Below, in pieces: positions 1-8,106 of a stretch of DNA of 42,642 nucleotides. The DNA lies in NCBI GenBank assembly GCA_030627265.1, contig DAOUSK010000007.1:1-42642 (forward strand). The letters run 5' to 3'. The DNA is from Methylococcaceae bacterium (GTDB lineage: Bacteria; Pseudomonadota; Gammaproteobacteria; Methylococcales; Methylomonadaceae). A program made the position numbers and the translations under genes. The stretch's first letter is position 1; the number at the start of each line of letters is the position of its first letter. The notes below the pieces were generated by a model. That model saw only the letters and a program-made list of their open reading frames with translations, had not been told where the DNA came from and did no database searches.

Positions 1-187
1 ACTATTTGCTAAGTTTCACGCTATGACCACCGGTAAAGAAGAAGAGATTGATTTAGAGGCGGTGGGGAAATTAGCGGTGTTAGCCGGTGTACGTGAATAC
101 CCAGCACGTGTTAAATGTGCAACTTTAGCGTGGCATACGTTGGATGCGGCCTTAAAGAATGAGCAAGAAGCCATTTCGACTGAATAA
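1..187 (+). CDS. sufU: SufU/NifU-like Fe-S cluster assembly protein, C-terminal part
   Basis: This is the 3' end of a gene that begins before the window. Reading from base 2 gives about 61 residues ending at the TAA at 185-187. The stretch LAVLAGVREYPARVKCATLAW is the conserved C-terminal end of SufU-type scaffold/sulfur-transfer proteins and contains the last conserved cysteine (RVKCATL). SufU proteins work with the SufS cysteine desulfurase in the cytoplasmic SUF Fe-S assembly system. The next gene starts 9 bases downstream, and a Rieske-type ferredoxin follows, an order consistent with the tail of a suf operon. The N-terminal half is not in the window, so the other metal ligands cannot be checked. 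Confidence 0.85.
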   Translation, partial: LFAKFHAMTTGKEEEIDLEAVGKLAVLAGVREYPARVKCATLAWHTLDAALKNEQEAISTE

Positions 188-196
188 AATAGCTTC

Positions 197-964
197 ATGT
201 ATCAGTATTCAGGAAAATTAGCGGTTTTAAAAAGCGAAGCAATACCCTTGGCAATTGCGCAAGCGTTTGCTGATCAATTAGCCGTGCCCCTATATGAATC
301 GGTCAATACAAAAACCGCAGAAGATTTTTTTTTAACATGGCGTGATGGCGAATTAAAATTAATCGACAAAGACCTGCTAAAAAAAGGCGGATTAAGTGTT
401 GATATTCGTCCTAGAAATGGTGAGCAGCGCTCTTGGCCAGCACCAAAAGAAGGCGCTTTAGCACAAGCGATTGGCAGAAAAACCAAAACCGTTGTTGATG
501 CGACAACCGGCTGGGCGCAAGATAGCTTGCATATTTTTCGTATGGGCTATGATTTACGCTGTGTTGAGCGATCACCGATTATGCTGGCCTTATTGGAGGA
601 TGCTTTTAAACGCTTAGAGCAAGTCGGTTGGATGCAGCGATTAAACTTATCTTCCCCTAAATTATTAGCGGGTAACGCGATTGATGTATTAGCATCGCTG
701 GAAGATGCACCTGAATGTGTTTATATTGATCCCATGTTTCCGCCTAAGCGAAAAAAATCAGCTTTACCTAAAAAATCCATGTTAATTTTACGAGATTTAT
801 TAGGCGATGATTTAGACAGTGAGCGCTTATTTGATGCGGCCTTTTCAGTCGCGACGAAAAAGGTCGTGGTGAAATGTCCCGACCATGCCGAGCCATTAGG
901 CGGTAAACCGTCGGTTAGTTTTGGTAGTAAATTATTACGTTATGATGTGTATTTAAAAGGTTAA
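197..964 (+). CDS. rsmJ: 16S rRNA (guanine1516-N2)-methyltransferase RsmJ
   Basis: A 255-residue class I SAM-dependent methyltransferase of usual RsmJ length. The glycine-rich SAM motif is DATTGWAQDS (residues 101-110), followed by the acidic end of the second strand in CVERSP. The catalytic-type motif DPMFPPK lies at residues 178-184 and is followed by a Lys-rich segment, as in RsmJ. The family methylates N2 of G1516 in 16S rRNA on the small subunit. The gene follows sufU by 9 bases and precedes the Rieske gene by 3, so all three are probably co-transcribed. No strong Shine-Dalgarno sequence precedes the ATG, which fits coupling to upstream translation. Confidence 0.85.
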   Translation: MYQYSGKLAVLKSEAIPLAIAQAFADQLAVPLYESVNTKTAEDFFLTWRDGELKLIDKDLLKKGGLSVDIRPRNGEQRSWPAPKEGALAQAIGRKTKTVVDATTGWAQDSLHIFRMGYDLRCVERSPIMLALLEDAFKRLEQVGWMQRLNLSSPKLLAGNAIDVLASLEDAPECVYIDPMFPPKRKKSALPKKSMLILRDLLGDDLDSERLFDAAFSVATKKVVVKCPDHAEPLGGKPSVSFGSKLLRYDVYLKG

Positions 965-967
965 AAA

Positions 968-1282
968 ATGACGGATTGGATTGATGTAGCGGCAGAGAAT
1001 GCTTTGGCAGTAGGGGAGCATCTTGTTGTTGATGCCGATGGTGTGGATGTGGTTATTTTTAAATTAGAAGACGGTTTCTATGCGTTAGAAGATGTTTGTA
1101 CGCATGATGGTGCTGAAATTGCGAGTGGAACTATTGAGGGCGATGAAATTGTTTGTCCGCGTCACGGCGCAAGGTTTTGTATTAAGACTGGGGAAGTAAA
1201 GTGTGCGCCTGCTTATGAAAATATAGAAATGTTTGCGGTGAAACTTGAGGATGGCAGAATAAAACTGAGGGAATTGGACTAA
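968..1282 (+). CDS. Rieske [2Fe-2S] ferredoxin-like protein
   Basis: A 104-residue single-domain Rieske protein. The two cluster-binding boxes are visible: CTH at residues 44-46 and CPRH at 63-66, giving the two Cys and two His ligands. There is no membrane segment or signal peptide, so it should be a soluble cytoplasmic electron carrier like the small ferredoxin subunits of non-haem iron oxygenases. No oxygenase subunit is nearby. Its place as the last gene after sufU-rsmJ points to an accessory role in the SUF operon or Fe-S metabolism, which is inference. A hairpin with a GAAA loop follows the stop. Confidence 0.85.
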   Translation: MTDWIDVAAENALAVGEHLVVDADGVDVVIFKLEDGFYALEDVCTHDGAEIASGTIEGDEIVCPRHGARFCIKTGEVKCAPAYENIEMFAVKLEDGRIKLRELD

Positions 1283-1288
1283 ATTTAA

Positions 1289-1320
1289 AATCACAGAATA
1301 GCGAAAGCTACTCTGTGATT
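1289..1320. terminator. Hairpin terminator between convergent genes
   Basis: Fourteen-base arms (1289-1302 and 1307-1320) with one mismatch close on a GAAA tetraloop. It lies 6 bases after the Rieske stop and 16 bases beyond the stop of the minus-strand gene at 1337. T-rich and A-rich flanks allow termination in both directions. Called from position and symmetry only. Confidence 0.6.
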
Positions 1321-1336
1321 AATACAAACTAAATGC

Positions 1337-1732
1337 TTAGATTAGACCTTTAAGCGCTTCGTATCTCTTTTCAGCTTCTAACAATAAAGTGTGAGCGCCT
1401 TGGTTGTCGCCAACTTTCATTGCTTTTCTAGCTTGTTTCAAGAAAGCTGCAGATTTAGCACGCTGTCTATCAACAGTATCATTTGCATTAATTTCTTTAC
1501 CCATTCTTGTCGCTGACCTGATTAGGTTTATGATACCTGCAGTATCATTACCGTTATCAATCGCATGGCGAGATTCACGGATTAACTCAACTGTTAAGTC
1601 AATTGCTTCTACTGGCTCGTAACAAGTTCTACCTTTATCTTCCGCACATTCACCAGAAACAGCAGCCGTTGAGAAAACACCCATAGATGCGCCTAACATT
1701 GCAGATAATAATAGTGGTTTTAATAGTTTCAT
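1337..1732 (-). CDS. Small exported protein of unknown function
   Basis: A 131-residue protein starting at the ATG at 1732, which has a good Shine-Dalgarno sequence (GAGGA) just upstream. A longer reading frame to 1786 adds 18 residues in front of the signal peptide and is unlikely. The N-terminus (MKLLKPLLLSAMLGASMG) is a Sec signal peptide with probable cleavage near Ala-Val-Ser-Gly. The mature part has two cysteines early (ECAEDKGRTCYEP), possibly a disulfide, and is otherwise helical and charged, ending in a TPR-like helical pair (residues about 90-130). I do not recognise the family. It is monocistronic and convergent with the suf operon. Confidence 0.65.
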   Translation of the reverse strand: MKLLKPLLLSAMLGASMGVFSTAAVSGECAEDKGRTCYEPVEAIDLTVELIRESRHAIDNGNDTAGIINLIRSATRMGKEINANDTVDRQRAKSAAFLKQARKAMKVGDNQGAHTLLLEAEKRYEALKGLI

Positions 1733-1954
1733 GTAATCCTCATTTATTTTTGTAGTTATTATGACCATTTTATCATTATGTTTCATAGATGGTCGTTAAC
1801 GCGTCATAAAATAACGCATTCGATGAATATTTTAGCATAACAATACAAAACAACAATAGAATTAAATCTCATCTAAAGCTATCTCTATATAGTATATAAT
1901 GCCAATCCATTAACTTAGCGATAAACGCTTATTTCAATTTTACTTTAATTATCA

Positions 1955-3056
1955 ATGCAAGAAATAAACCCAATCACGCAAAAAATCACGGATTTAAGCC
2001 AGCGAGCTAGTACGCTTAGGGGGTATCTTTGACTTTGATATCAAAAGCGAACGCTTAACCGAAGTTTTAAGGGAGCTAGAAAGTCCTGATATTTGGAATA
2101 ACCCTGCCCAAGCGCAGGCTTTAGGTAAGGAAAGAGGCTTATTAGAAATGGTTGTTAATACCATTAATGAGCTAGAGTCTGGATTGGTTGATGCTGCTGA
2201 TATTTTGGAAATGGCCGTTGAAGAAGGCGATGAAGAAGCGGTTAATACTATTGTTGCTGATGTTACTAACTATGGAAAGCAAGTTGAAGGCTTAGAATTT
2301 AGGCGTATGTTTTCCGGTGAAATGGATGCCAATAATGCATTTTTAGATATTCAGTCAGGTTCAGGTGGTACGGAAGCACAAGATTGGGCGGCAATGATTG
2401 AGCGTATGTTTTTACGTTGGGGCGAGCGTAAAGGCTTTAAAACAGAATTAATGGAAGAATCCAAGGGTGATGTTGCAGGGATTAAATCGGCAACCATTAA
2501 ATTTACAGGTGATTATGCTTTTGGTTGGTTAAGAACCGAAACGGGCGTGCATCGATTAGTTAGGAAATCTCCTTTTGATTCAGGTAATCGCCGACATACT
2601 TCTTTTGCTTCTGTTTTTGTTTCACCAGAAATTGATGATGATATAGAAATTGAGATTAACCCTGCGGATCTACGTATTGATGTCTATCGTGCGAGCGGGG
2701 CAGGTGGGCAGCATGTTAATAAAACAGAATCTGCCGTGCGTATTACTCATCTGCCTACAAATACGGTTGTGCAATGCCAAAATGGGCGCTCACAGCATAA
2801 AAACAAAGATGAAGCGATGAAGCAGTTAAAATCTAAACTTTATGAGCTAGAGCTGCGCAATCGTTCGGAATCTCAAAAAGAAGTTGAAGATAATAAATCT
2901 GATATAGGCTGGGGCAGCCAGATTAGATCTTATGTTTTAGACCAATCAAGAATTAAAGATTTACGTACCAATGTGGAAACAGGCAATACGGGCGCGGTAC
3001 TCGATGGCGATTTAGATCAATTCATTGAAGCCAGTTTAAAAAGTGGCGTGAAATAA
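1955..3056 (+). CDS. prfB: Peptide chain release factor 2, with programmed +1 frameshift
   Basis: RF2 recognises UGA and UAA stop codons and triggers peptide release. Translation starts at ATG 1955 and meets an in-frame TGA at 2030-2032 after 25 codons. The site AGGGGGTATCTTTGAC (2018-2033) is the classic RF2 autoregulatory signal: an internal Shine-Dalgarno, then CTT-TGA where the ribosome slips +1. Counting the shift, the product is 366 residues. The hydrolysis motif GGQ falls at residues 250-252 and the stop-recognition tripeptide SPF at 205-207, the same numbering as E. coli RF2. A naive gene finder would start at 2148 and lose 64 residues. lysS follows, as in many proteobacteria. Confidence 0.96.
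2018..2033 (+). promoter_or_regulatory. RF2 programmed frameshift site
   Basis: The internal Shine-Dalgarno-like AGGGGG is followed by TAT, the slippery CTT codon, the in-frame TGA stop and C. This matches the known prfB recoding site, by which low RF2 favours frameshifting and full-length RF2 synthesis. Confidence 0.95.
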
Positions 3057-3101
3057 GGGCGCTGGAAATAAATATCCGCCCCATATCTGCGTAGGATTTT
3101 T

Positions 3102-3136
3102 GTAGGATGGGTAGAGCGGCTTTTGCGAAACCCATC
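3102..3136. repeat. Dispersed palindromic repeat, copy 1
   Basis: GTAGGATGGGTAGAGCG, a short spacer, then GCGAAACCCATC. The outer arms GATGGGT (3106-3112) and ACCCATC (3130-3136) are perfect inverted repeats. Near-identical copies lie at 34143-34177 and 40668-40720. It sits in the prfB-lysS spacer. It resembles the REP/MITE-like intergenic palindromes common in gammaproteobacteria. Confidence 0.8.
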
Positions 3137-3230
3137 ATTTTACTTAAACGAATTACAGAACAACAATAGGGCTATTTTGGTGGTGTATCAAATAGTCAGA
3201 CTTTTAATAGTAAATTAAAGATAAAAGAAT

Positions 3231-4730
3231 ATGTCAGAAATAGAACGCGACGAACAAGAACAAATTAAACAGCGCCGTACAAAATTAGCCGCTTTACGAG
3301 AGGATGGTGGAATTGCTTTCCCTACTGATTTTCGTCGTGATGTGCTTGTTGAAGAGCTAGTTGCAAATTATGCGGAAAAAACCAAAGAAGAGCTTGAAGA
3401 AACACCGGTTCGTGTAAAGCTCGGCGGTCGGTTAATGACCCGCCGAATTATGGGTAAAGCGAGTTTTGCCCATATTCAAGATATGTCGGGAAAGGTTCAG
3501 CTTTATGTCACACGCGATACCTTAGCGGAAGGCTTTTATAACGAACAATTTAAGAAATGGGATATTGGCGATATCGTCGGTGCTGAGGGTGTTTTATTTA
3601 AAACAAAAGTAGGTGAGTTAAGTGTTCGTGTTGATGATATTCGTCTATTAACAAAAGCTTTACGCCCCTTACCTGAAAAGTTTCATGGTATCGCAGACCA
3701 AGAAATAAAATACAGACAGCGTTATTTAGATTTGATTATGAATGACGAGTCACGTCATACTTTCTTGATGCGCTCAAAGATTGTTGCTTATATTCGCCAA
3801 TTTCTGACAGAAAAGAATTTCTTAGAAGTTGAAACGCCGATGATGCAAGCGATACCAGGTGGAGCAACAGCAAAACCGTTTGAAACGCATCATAATGCAT
3901 TAGATATGGGCTTATACCTACGCATTGCTCCAGAGCTTTATTTGAAACGCTTAGTTGTTGGTGGTTTTGAACGCGTTTTTGAAATTAACCGTAATTTCCG
4001 TAATGAAGGCTTGTCTTCAAGACATAACCCTGAATTCACCATGATTGAGTTCTACCAAGCGTATGCTGAATATGGGGATTTAATGGATTTAACGGAGGCC
4101 ATGTTAAAAGGTATTGCTGAAGATTTATTGGGCAACCCCATTGTCACTTATCAAGGCGAAGAATATGATTTTGGTAAGCCATTTGATCGCATGACAGTGG
4201 TTGAATCTATTTTACATTTTAACTCTGACTTAACATTAGAAGATCTTAGTTCGCGTGAAGCGGCGGTTAAAGTTGCAGAGAGATTACATATTCCCGTTAA
4301 AGAGGGGTATGGTCTAGGTAAAGTGCAAATTGAGATTTTTGAAAAAACAGTCGAAAGTAAATTAATGAGGCCAACGTTTATTACGGCTTATCCGGTTGAA
4401 GTTTCTCCTTTAGCACGTCGAAATGATAAAGATCCGCATGTAACAGATCGCTTTGAATTCTTTGTTGGCGGACGTGAAATTGCCAATGGTTTTACTGAGT
4501 TAAATGATTCGGAAGATCAAGCAGAGCGTTTTTCTAAGCAAGTAGCAGAAAAAGATGCAGGTGATGATGAAGCGATGCACTTTGATGCAGATTATATTAC
4601 TGCACTAGAGCATGGAATGCCGCCAACTGCGGGAGAAGGCATTGGTATCGACCGCTTAGTGATGTTATTTACTGATGCGCCATCGATTCGGGATGTTTTA
4701 TTATTTCCACAGATGCGGCCTAAAAAGTAA
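3231..4730 (+). CDS. lysS: Lysyl-tRNA synthetase (class II)
   Basis: A 499-residue enzyme, typical LysRS-II length, charging tRNA-Lys in the cytoplasm. An N-terminal OB-fold anticodon-binding domain (about residues 55-165) is followed by the class II catalytic core. Motif 2 is seen in [18 protein letters not shown] and motif 3 in [13 protein letters not shown] near the C-terminus. The start ATG at 3231 gives the usual acidic helical N-terminus ([11 protein letters not shown]). It follows prfB at 174 bases, separated by a palindromic repeat, so it may have its own promoter. Confidence 0.97.
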   Translation: MSEIERDEQEQIKQRRTKLAALREDGGIAFPTDFRRDVLVEELVANYAEKTKEELEETPVRVKLGGRLMTRRIMGKASFAHIQDMSGKVQLYVTRDTLAEGFYNEQFKKWDIGDIVGAEGVLFKTKVGELSVRVDDIRLLTKALRPLPEKFHGIADQEIKYRQRYLDLIMNDESRHTFLMRSKIVAYIRQFLTEKNFLEVETPMMQAIPGGATAKPFETHHNALDMGLYLRIAPELYLKRLVVGGFERVFEINRNFRNEGLSSRHNPEFTMIEFYQAYAEYGDLMDLTEAMLKGIAEDLLGNPIVTYQGEEYDFGKPFDRMTVVESILHFNSDLTLEDLSSREAAVKVAERLHIPVKEGYGLGKVQIEIFEKTVESKLMRPTFITAYPVEVSPLARRNDKDPHVTDRFEFFVGGREIANGFTELNDSEDQAERFSKQVAEKDAGDDEAMHFDADYITALEHGMPPTAGEGIGIDRLVMLFTDAPSIRDVLLFPQMRPKK

Positions 4731-5255
4731 TTCCCTGATAAGCCTCTGGCCATTTGTGCTAGCCTTAACGAAGCAGGATTTTTTGCGTCGTTGTGGCGGG
4801 TGCAAAGAGTTGGGGTGGCTGAGTTGATTATTCCCCCTAGTTTTCCTAAATAAAAGGGAGCCTATTATTTACGGTTTCTTTTTGCCATTTAAATCTATTT
4901 ACTTAAAAATACTTTTTCAATCACATTAATGATGTCACGTTACTAAAACTTTTTGTTTTCGTAACTGATGTCAGGCAGGTCTCAAATAGAATGAGAGCTG
5001 TAGCGTCTCACGGAAATTTTAAATTATTGATTCATATTGATAAGTGTGTAACATCAGTTAGTAATATATCGCTTATCTGCCGTCATAAACTGACGCTCAT
5101 TGGTAGTCGCTAAAGCATGGTAACTGGCATCATTCTGAGTACTTCTTTCTCAGTGCCACCTTTAGAAAACTCATGGGAAAAATCGCTTTATCTTTTTCCA
5201 TTTATTCACTAAGGATATGGCATTAATCATACTGAATTAATAGCTTAGCAAAAAC
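4731..5255. other. Gene-poor spacer before the two-component system
   Basis: No recognisable gene in about 525 bases. TGATGTCA occurs twice (4930-4937 and 4966-4973), flanking an imperfect inverted repeat with GTTAC...GTAAC arms (4939-4948 and 4956-4965). AACTGATGT recurs inverted as ACATCAGTT near 5050. CGTCA-TAAAC-TGACG lies at 5081-5095. A 40-codon open frame starts near 4991 and resembles nothing I know. The spacer could be old mobile-element debris or a long regulatory region. Confidence 0.4.
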
Positions 5256-5305
5256 CTGTCATTTACTGTCATTTGCTGTCATCGCAATCGGTAGCTCAAT
5301 ATAAT
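5256..5305 (+). promoter_or_regulatory. Triple CTGTCAT repeat and -10 box upstream of the kinase gene
   Basis: CTGTCAT occurs three times at an exact 10-base period (5256, 5266, 5276). A perfect TATAAT lies at 5300-5305. With a 17-base spacer the -35 hexamer would fall at 5277-5282, which is inside the third repeat and does not resemble TTGACA. This is the layout of promoters activated by PhoB/OmpR-family regulators. The half-site equals the E. coli Pho-box half-site, though that box has an 11-base period. The downstream operon encodes an OmpR-family regulator, so autoregulation is a reasonable inference. Confidence 0.6.
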
Positions 5306-5313
5306 ACGACGTA

Positions 5314-6288
5314 ATGAATATCTTATTTTTTGTAATGATAATTTTTCCTCAGCTGCTTTTCGCTCAGACTCAAACAGTAACCCTGTTAGAGGCTGATAAG
5401 GGGCAACAGGTACTTGTGTCTGAAGTGAGTGTGCTTGTCGATGAAAGTGGCACTAAAACTCTCTCCAATATCATTGGAGACAAAAGTGAATTTGAACCAT
5501 TAGAAAAAGAGTTTGCAGTTGGATATACCAGTGCTGCGCACTGGTTTCAAATTTTATTGCAACGAACAGGGGATGCACCAACAGAATGGGTTTTAAAAGT
5601 AGACCCTGGCATTATTAATAACTTACGTTTTTATTCAAAAAACACTGTAGGTGATTTTGTGATGCAGCAAGCGGGGGATATGTATGTCAACTTATCACGC
5701 CCAATTGATAAACAGTTTGGAGCTTATTCATTTAAAGTTTTTTTGCCTGATACCTCAGTGCAAGAGGTCTATTTTCGGTTTCAAACAAGGTCAACATCAT
5801 TATTTAGTTTTTCAATAGCAACACCTGAAATACGCACTCAAAATAACACTAAGAATAAATTGGTGTTAGGTATATTGATAGGCATCTTATGTATGTTCTT
5901 TATAGCTACTTTATTAACAGCACAGAGGTCTAATTATATAGTTCATATCATCTCTGCAGGACATATCTTGACAGGCATTATGCTTTTAATGACGTTAGAT
6001 GGGTTATTAGCACAATTTTTACTTTTTGACAGCCCCAAAACGAATAGCTATTTGACCCAAGTAGCAGCATGCTTGTTAGTTATTTTACCTATTTTGTTCA
6101 TTATCGTTTTTTTTCAATACACGAAACGTGCACCCTCGATTTACTTTGATGCTTTATGGCGTTATTGTCTCCGCATTAGTGGCACTATTAAGCTTACCTT
6201 TTGGGCTCTATACTTCAACTGCGCCAGTGATGACACTTTCTTTTTTAATGGGGTTACCTCTAGTGCTTTATATATGCTGGAAAGATAA
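5314..6288 (+). CDS. Histidine kinase, 7TMR-DISM sensor part (N-terminal fragment of frameshifted gene)
   Basis: It begins with a signal peptide (MNILFFVMIIFPQLLFA), then a periplasmic 7TMR-DISM extracellular domain (about residues 20-170, including the GYTSAAHWFQ strand typical of these domains), then three membrane helices (about 188-208, 212-240, 245-268). After the run of eight T at 6107-6114 this frame becomes non-hydrophobic and stops at 6288. The +1 frame carries the remaining four helices and the kinase core (entry at 6128). The domain logic calls for one protein of about 642 residues. The ATG at 5314 has no clear Shine-Dalgarno and lies only 8 bases after a TATAAT, so the message may be almost leaderless. 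Confidence 0.75.
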   Translation: MNILFFVMIIFPQLLFAQTQTVTLLEADKGQQVLVSEVSVLVDESGTKTLSNIIGDKSEFEPLEKEFAVGYTSAAHWFQILLQRTGDAPTEWVLKVDPGIINNLRFYSKNTVGDFVMQQAGDMYVNLSRPIDKQFGAYSFKVFLPDTSVQEVYFRFQTRSTSLFSFSIATPEIRTQNNTKNKLVLGILIGILCMFFIATLLTAQRSNYIVHIISAGHILTGIMLLMTLDGLLAQFLLFDSPKTNSYLTQVAACLLVILPILFIIVFFQYTKRAPSIYFDALWRYCLRISGTIKLTFWALYFNCASDDTFFFNGVTSSALYMLER

Positions 6289-7243
6289 ACACGCAAAGAT
6301 TCCTGGAAGTCGATCACTCTTTTATGGCTTCCTGCTTTATTTTATCTTTTTTATTATCACCATTTTAAAAATGCTAGGTATAACAATAATTCCTAATGCA
6401 GGTGCTGTTACAATATTTAGTATTCAAATGTTATCTTTAATAGGTTTAATATTTATTAGCCTACAGCAACAATCTAAGTTGCAGGCAAAAAAATACCTAG
6501 AGGCTCAAATTAAAATTGCAAAATCAGATATTGAAGTCAACATTCAGAAAAAAATCAACCAAGATAAATCAACGCTTATCAATTTGGTATCACATGAGTT
6601 AATAACACCTTTAGCAGTGATTGATAGTTCAATTCAAGTATTGGAAACACAGCACAATGAATTTGGGAATGAACGGTACCGAAGAATTCGAATGTCTGTC
6701 CAGCATCTAAATAATATTTTAGGGAATACACTAACTGCTGAACGGTATGAAAATTCACCTTTGAAGCCACGAAGAAGTCAGTTTTTATTAAAGCCATTAA
6801 TCGAAACAGTCACAAATGGTTCATCTTACTTTCATCGATTACGAATCGATATTGGTGATTCACGGTGCAGCGCTGATCGTGAATTATTCACCTCTATATT
6901 AAATAACTTATTTAATAATGCAGCAAAGTACAGCGTTCAAGATACGGATATAAATGTATCCAGTAAAAATATGAGTGTTAACGCGGTAGATGGCTCATTG
7001 CTGTCCATCAGCAATATTTTTTTATGCGAAGAGGAACCTGATGTAAAGCAATGGTTCATCAAATATTATCGGCAAGATATGCAAGAGCCTGACAGTGGGT
7101 TGGGGTTAGGGCTATATCTAGTGAAACAAATCGTGGAAGCACATGGTGGAACTATTGAGTGCTTAGTCACACCAAAAGGTGGGGACTGGTTAGTCACAAT
7201 GAATTTATGGTTGCCGAATAACACAGAGGATCAAGCAAGGTGA
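6128..7243 (+). CDS. Histidine kinase, membrane and catalytic part (C-terminal fragment of frameshifted gene)
   Basis: Called from a GTG at 6128, but the frame is open back to about 6080 and in the intact gene would continue from the upstream fragment through the T8 run. It carries four hydrophobic helices (residues about 6-28, 33-51, 62-84, 90-112), completing a seven-helix 7TMR-DISM unit, then a short coiled coil. The HisKA H-box is LVSHELITPL with phospho-acceptor His156. The HATPase N-box is NNLFNNAAKYS and the G-box SGLGLGLYLVKQIVEAHGG. The catalytic residues look complete, so a shift of one base would restore a working sensor kinase. The response regulator gene overlaps its stop by 4 bases. 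Confidence 0.8.
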   Translation: MHPRFTLMLYGVIVSALVALLSLPFGLYTSTAPVMTLSFLMGLPLVLYICWKDKHAKIPGSRSLFYGFLLYFIFFIITILKMLGITIIPNAGAVTIFSIQMLSLIGLIFISLQQQSKLQAKKYLEAQIKIAKSDIEVNIQKKINQDKSTLINLVSHELITPLAVIDSSIQVLETQHNEFGNERYRRIRMSVQHLNNILGNTLTAERYENSPLKPRRSQFLLKPLIETVTNGSSYFHRLRIDIGDSRCSADRELFTSILNNLFNNAAKYSVQDTDINVSSKNMSVNAVDGSLLSISNIFLCEEEPDVKQWFIKYYRQDMQEPDSGLGLGLYLVKQIVEAHGGTIECLVTPKGGDWLVTMNLWLPNNTEDQAR

Positions 7244-7944
7244 TTAAAGTTTATATTGTCGAAGATCAACGCTATTTGTTAGAAGATATAGTGTATTGCC
7301 TTAATAAGCAGGGATATGATTGCGAAGGAGCGGTTAATGCAAGCTATTTTTATAAGCTAATAAACAAGCAATTACCAGATGTTGTGATATTAGATTGGAT
7401 GTTACCTGATGAAGATGGCTTGGCAATTGCCAGTGAATTACGGGGTGACAGTAAAACAAAAAATATTGGCATTATATTCCTCACTGCTCGTAGTAATATT
7501 GATGATCGTATTATGGGGTTGGAAGTTGCCGATTCATATCAAGTTAAACCGATTGATTATCGTGAACTGGGGGCTATTATTAATAGTGTCTACCGTAGAT
7601 CTTCCGTAGAAATAGAAGCACCTGACCAGCCCAGTTGGAAGTTATATGAAGCAACGCTGGAATTGCACTCACCGCTAGGGCAGATTGTCTATTTATCACA
7701 TCGAGAGTTGGTTGTACTTTGTGAGTTGTCACGCAGTGCTGCCGCTAATAAACCCATTGCTGCCCAGGAAATTGTTGAATTATGGAATGAAAACTGGATC
7801 ACTTACGAAAAAAACCGATTAGAGCTATGCCTATCTCGATTACGTAAAAAAATAAAAAGCATTAGCAGTAGTAACATTAATCCAATTCGTGCAGTGAGGC
7901 ACGAAGGCTATATTTTAATAATAAAAGTTGAAATTGAGGGATAA
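7240..7944 (+). CDS. OmpR/PhoB-family response regulator
   Basis: 234 residues. The receiver domain (1-120) has acidic pocket E8/D9, phospho-acceptor D52 in VVILDWMLPDEDG, T82 and K103. The usual GADDY segment is altered to VADSY. A winged-helix DNA-binding domain (about 130-232) follows, with the wing in VRHEGYILI. It starts with GTG inside the kinase stop (overlap GTGA), so the two are translationally coupled and form a cognate pair. As an OmpR-type regulator it may bind the CTGTCAT triple repeat upstream of its own operon. Target genes are not evident from the window. Confidence 0.9.
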   Translation: MIKVYIVEDQRYLLEDIVYCLNKQGYDCEGAVNASYFYKLINKQLPDVVILDWMLPDEDGLAIASELRGDSKTKNIGIIFLTARSNIDDRIMGLEVADSYQVKPIDYRELGAIINSVYRRSSVEIEAPDQPSWKLYEATLELHSPLGQIVYLSHRELVVLCELSRSAAANKPIAAQEIVELWNENWITYEKNRLELCLSRLRKKIKSISSSNINPIRAVRHEGYILIIKVEIEG

Positions 7945-8068
7945 GTTAGTGGAAGATTCTTTAGCAGTTAGTGCGCCACTAAAAGATCAGAGGTTGTTTT
8001 AATGAGTACGAAATTTTTAGTTCATTTAAATCTAACACCAATCCCAATAAATAAAACTGGCAGTTACA

Positions 8069-8106
8069 CAGAATTATTTACAGTCTCCAGAATTATTTAC
8101 AGTCTC
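8069..8106. repeat. 19-base perfect tandem duplication at the end of the EAL-CBS-GGDEF gene
   Basis: CAGAATTATTTACAGTCTC is present twice head to tail (8069-8087 and 8088-8106). It spans the stop codon of the minus-strand gene. Because 19 is not a multiple of three, the duplication changes the C-terminus to ...NNSGDCK. With a single copy it would end ...NNSV. Confidence 0.9.

Noticed and set aside
2030-2032. Apparent premature stop in prfB
   Set aside because: It is the conserved programmed frameshift site of RF2, not a mutation; the product has normal length and motif numbering after the shift.
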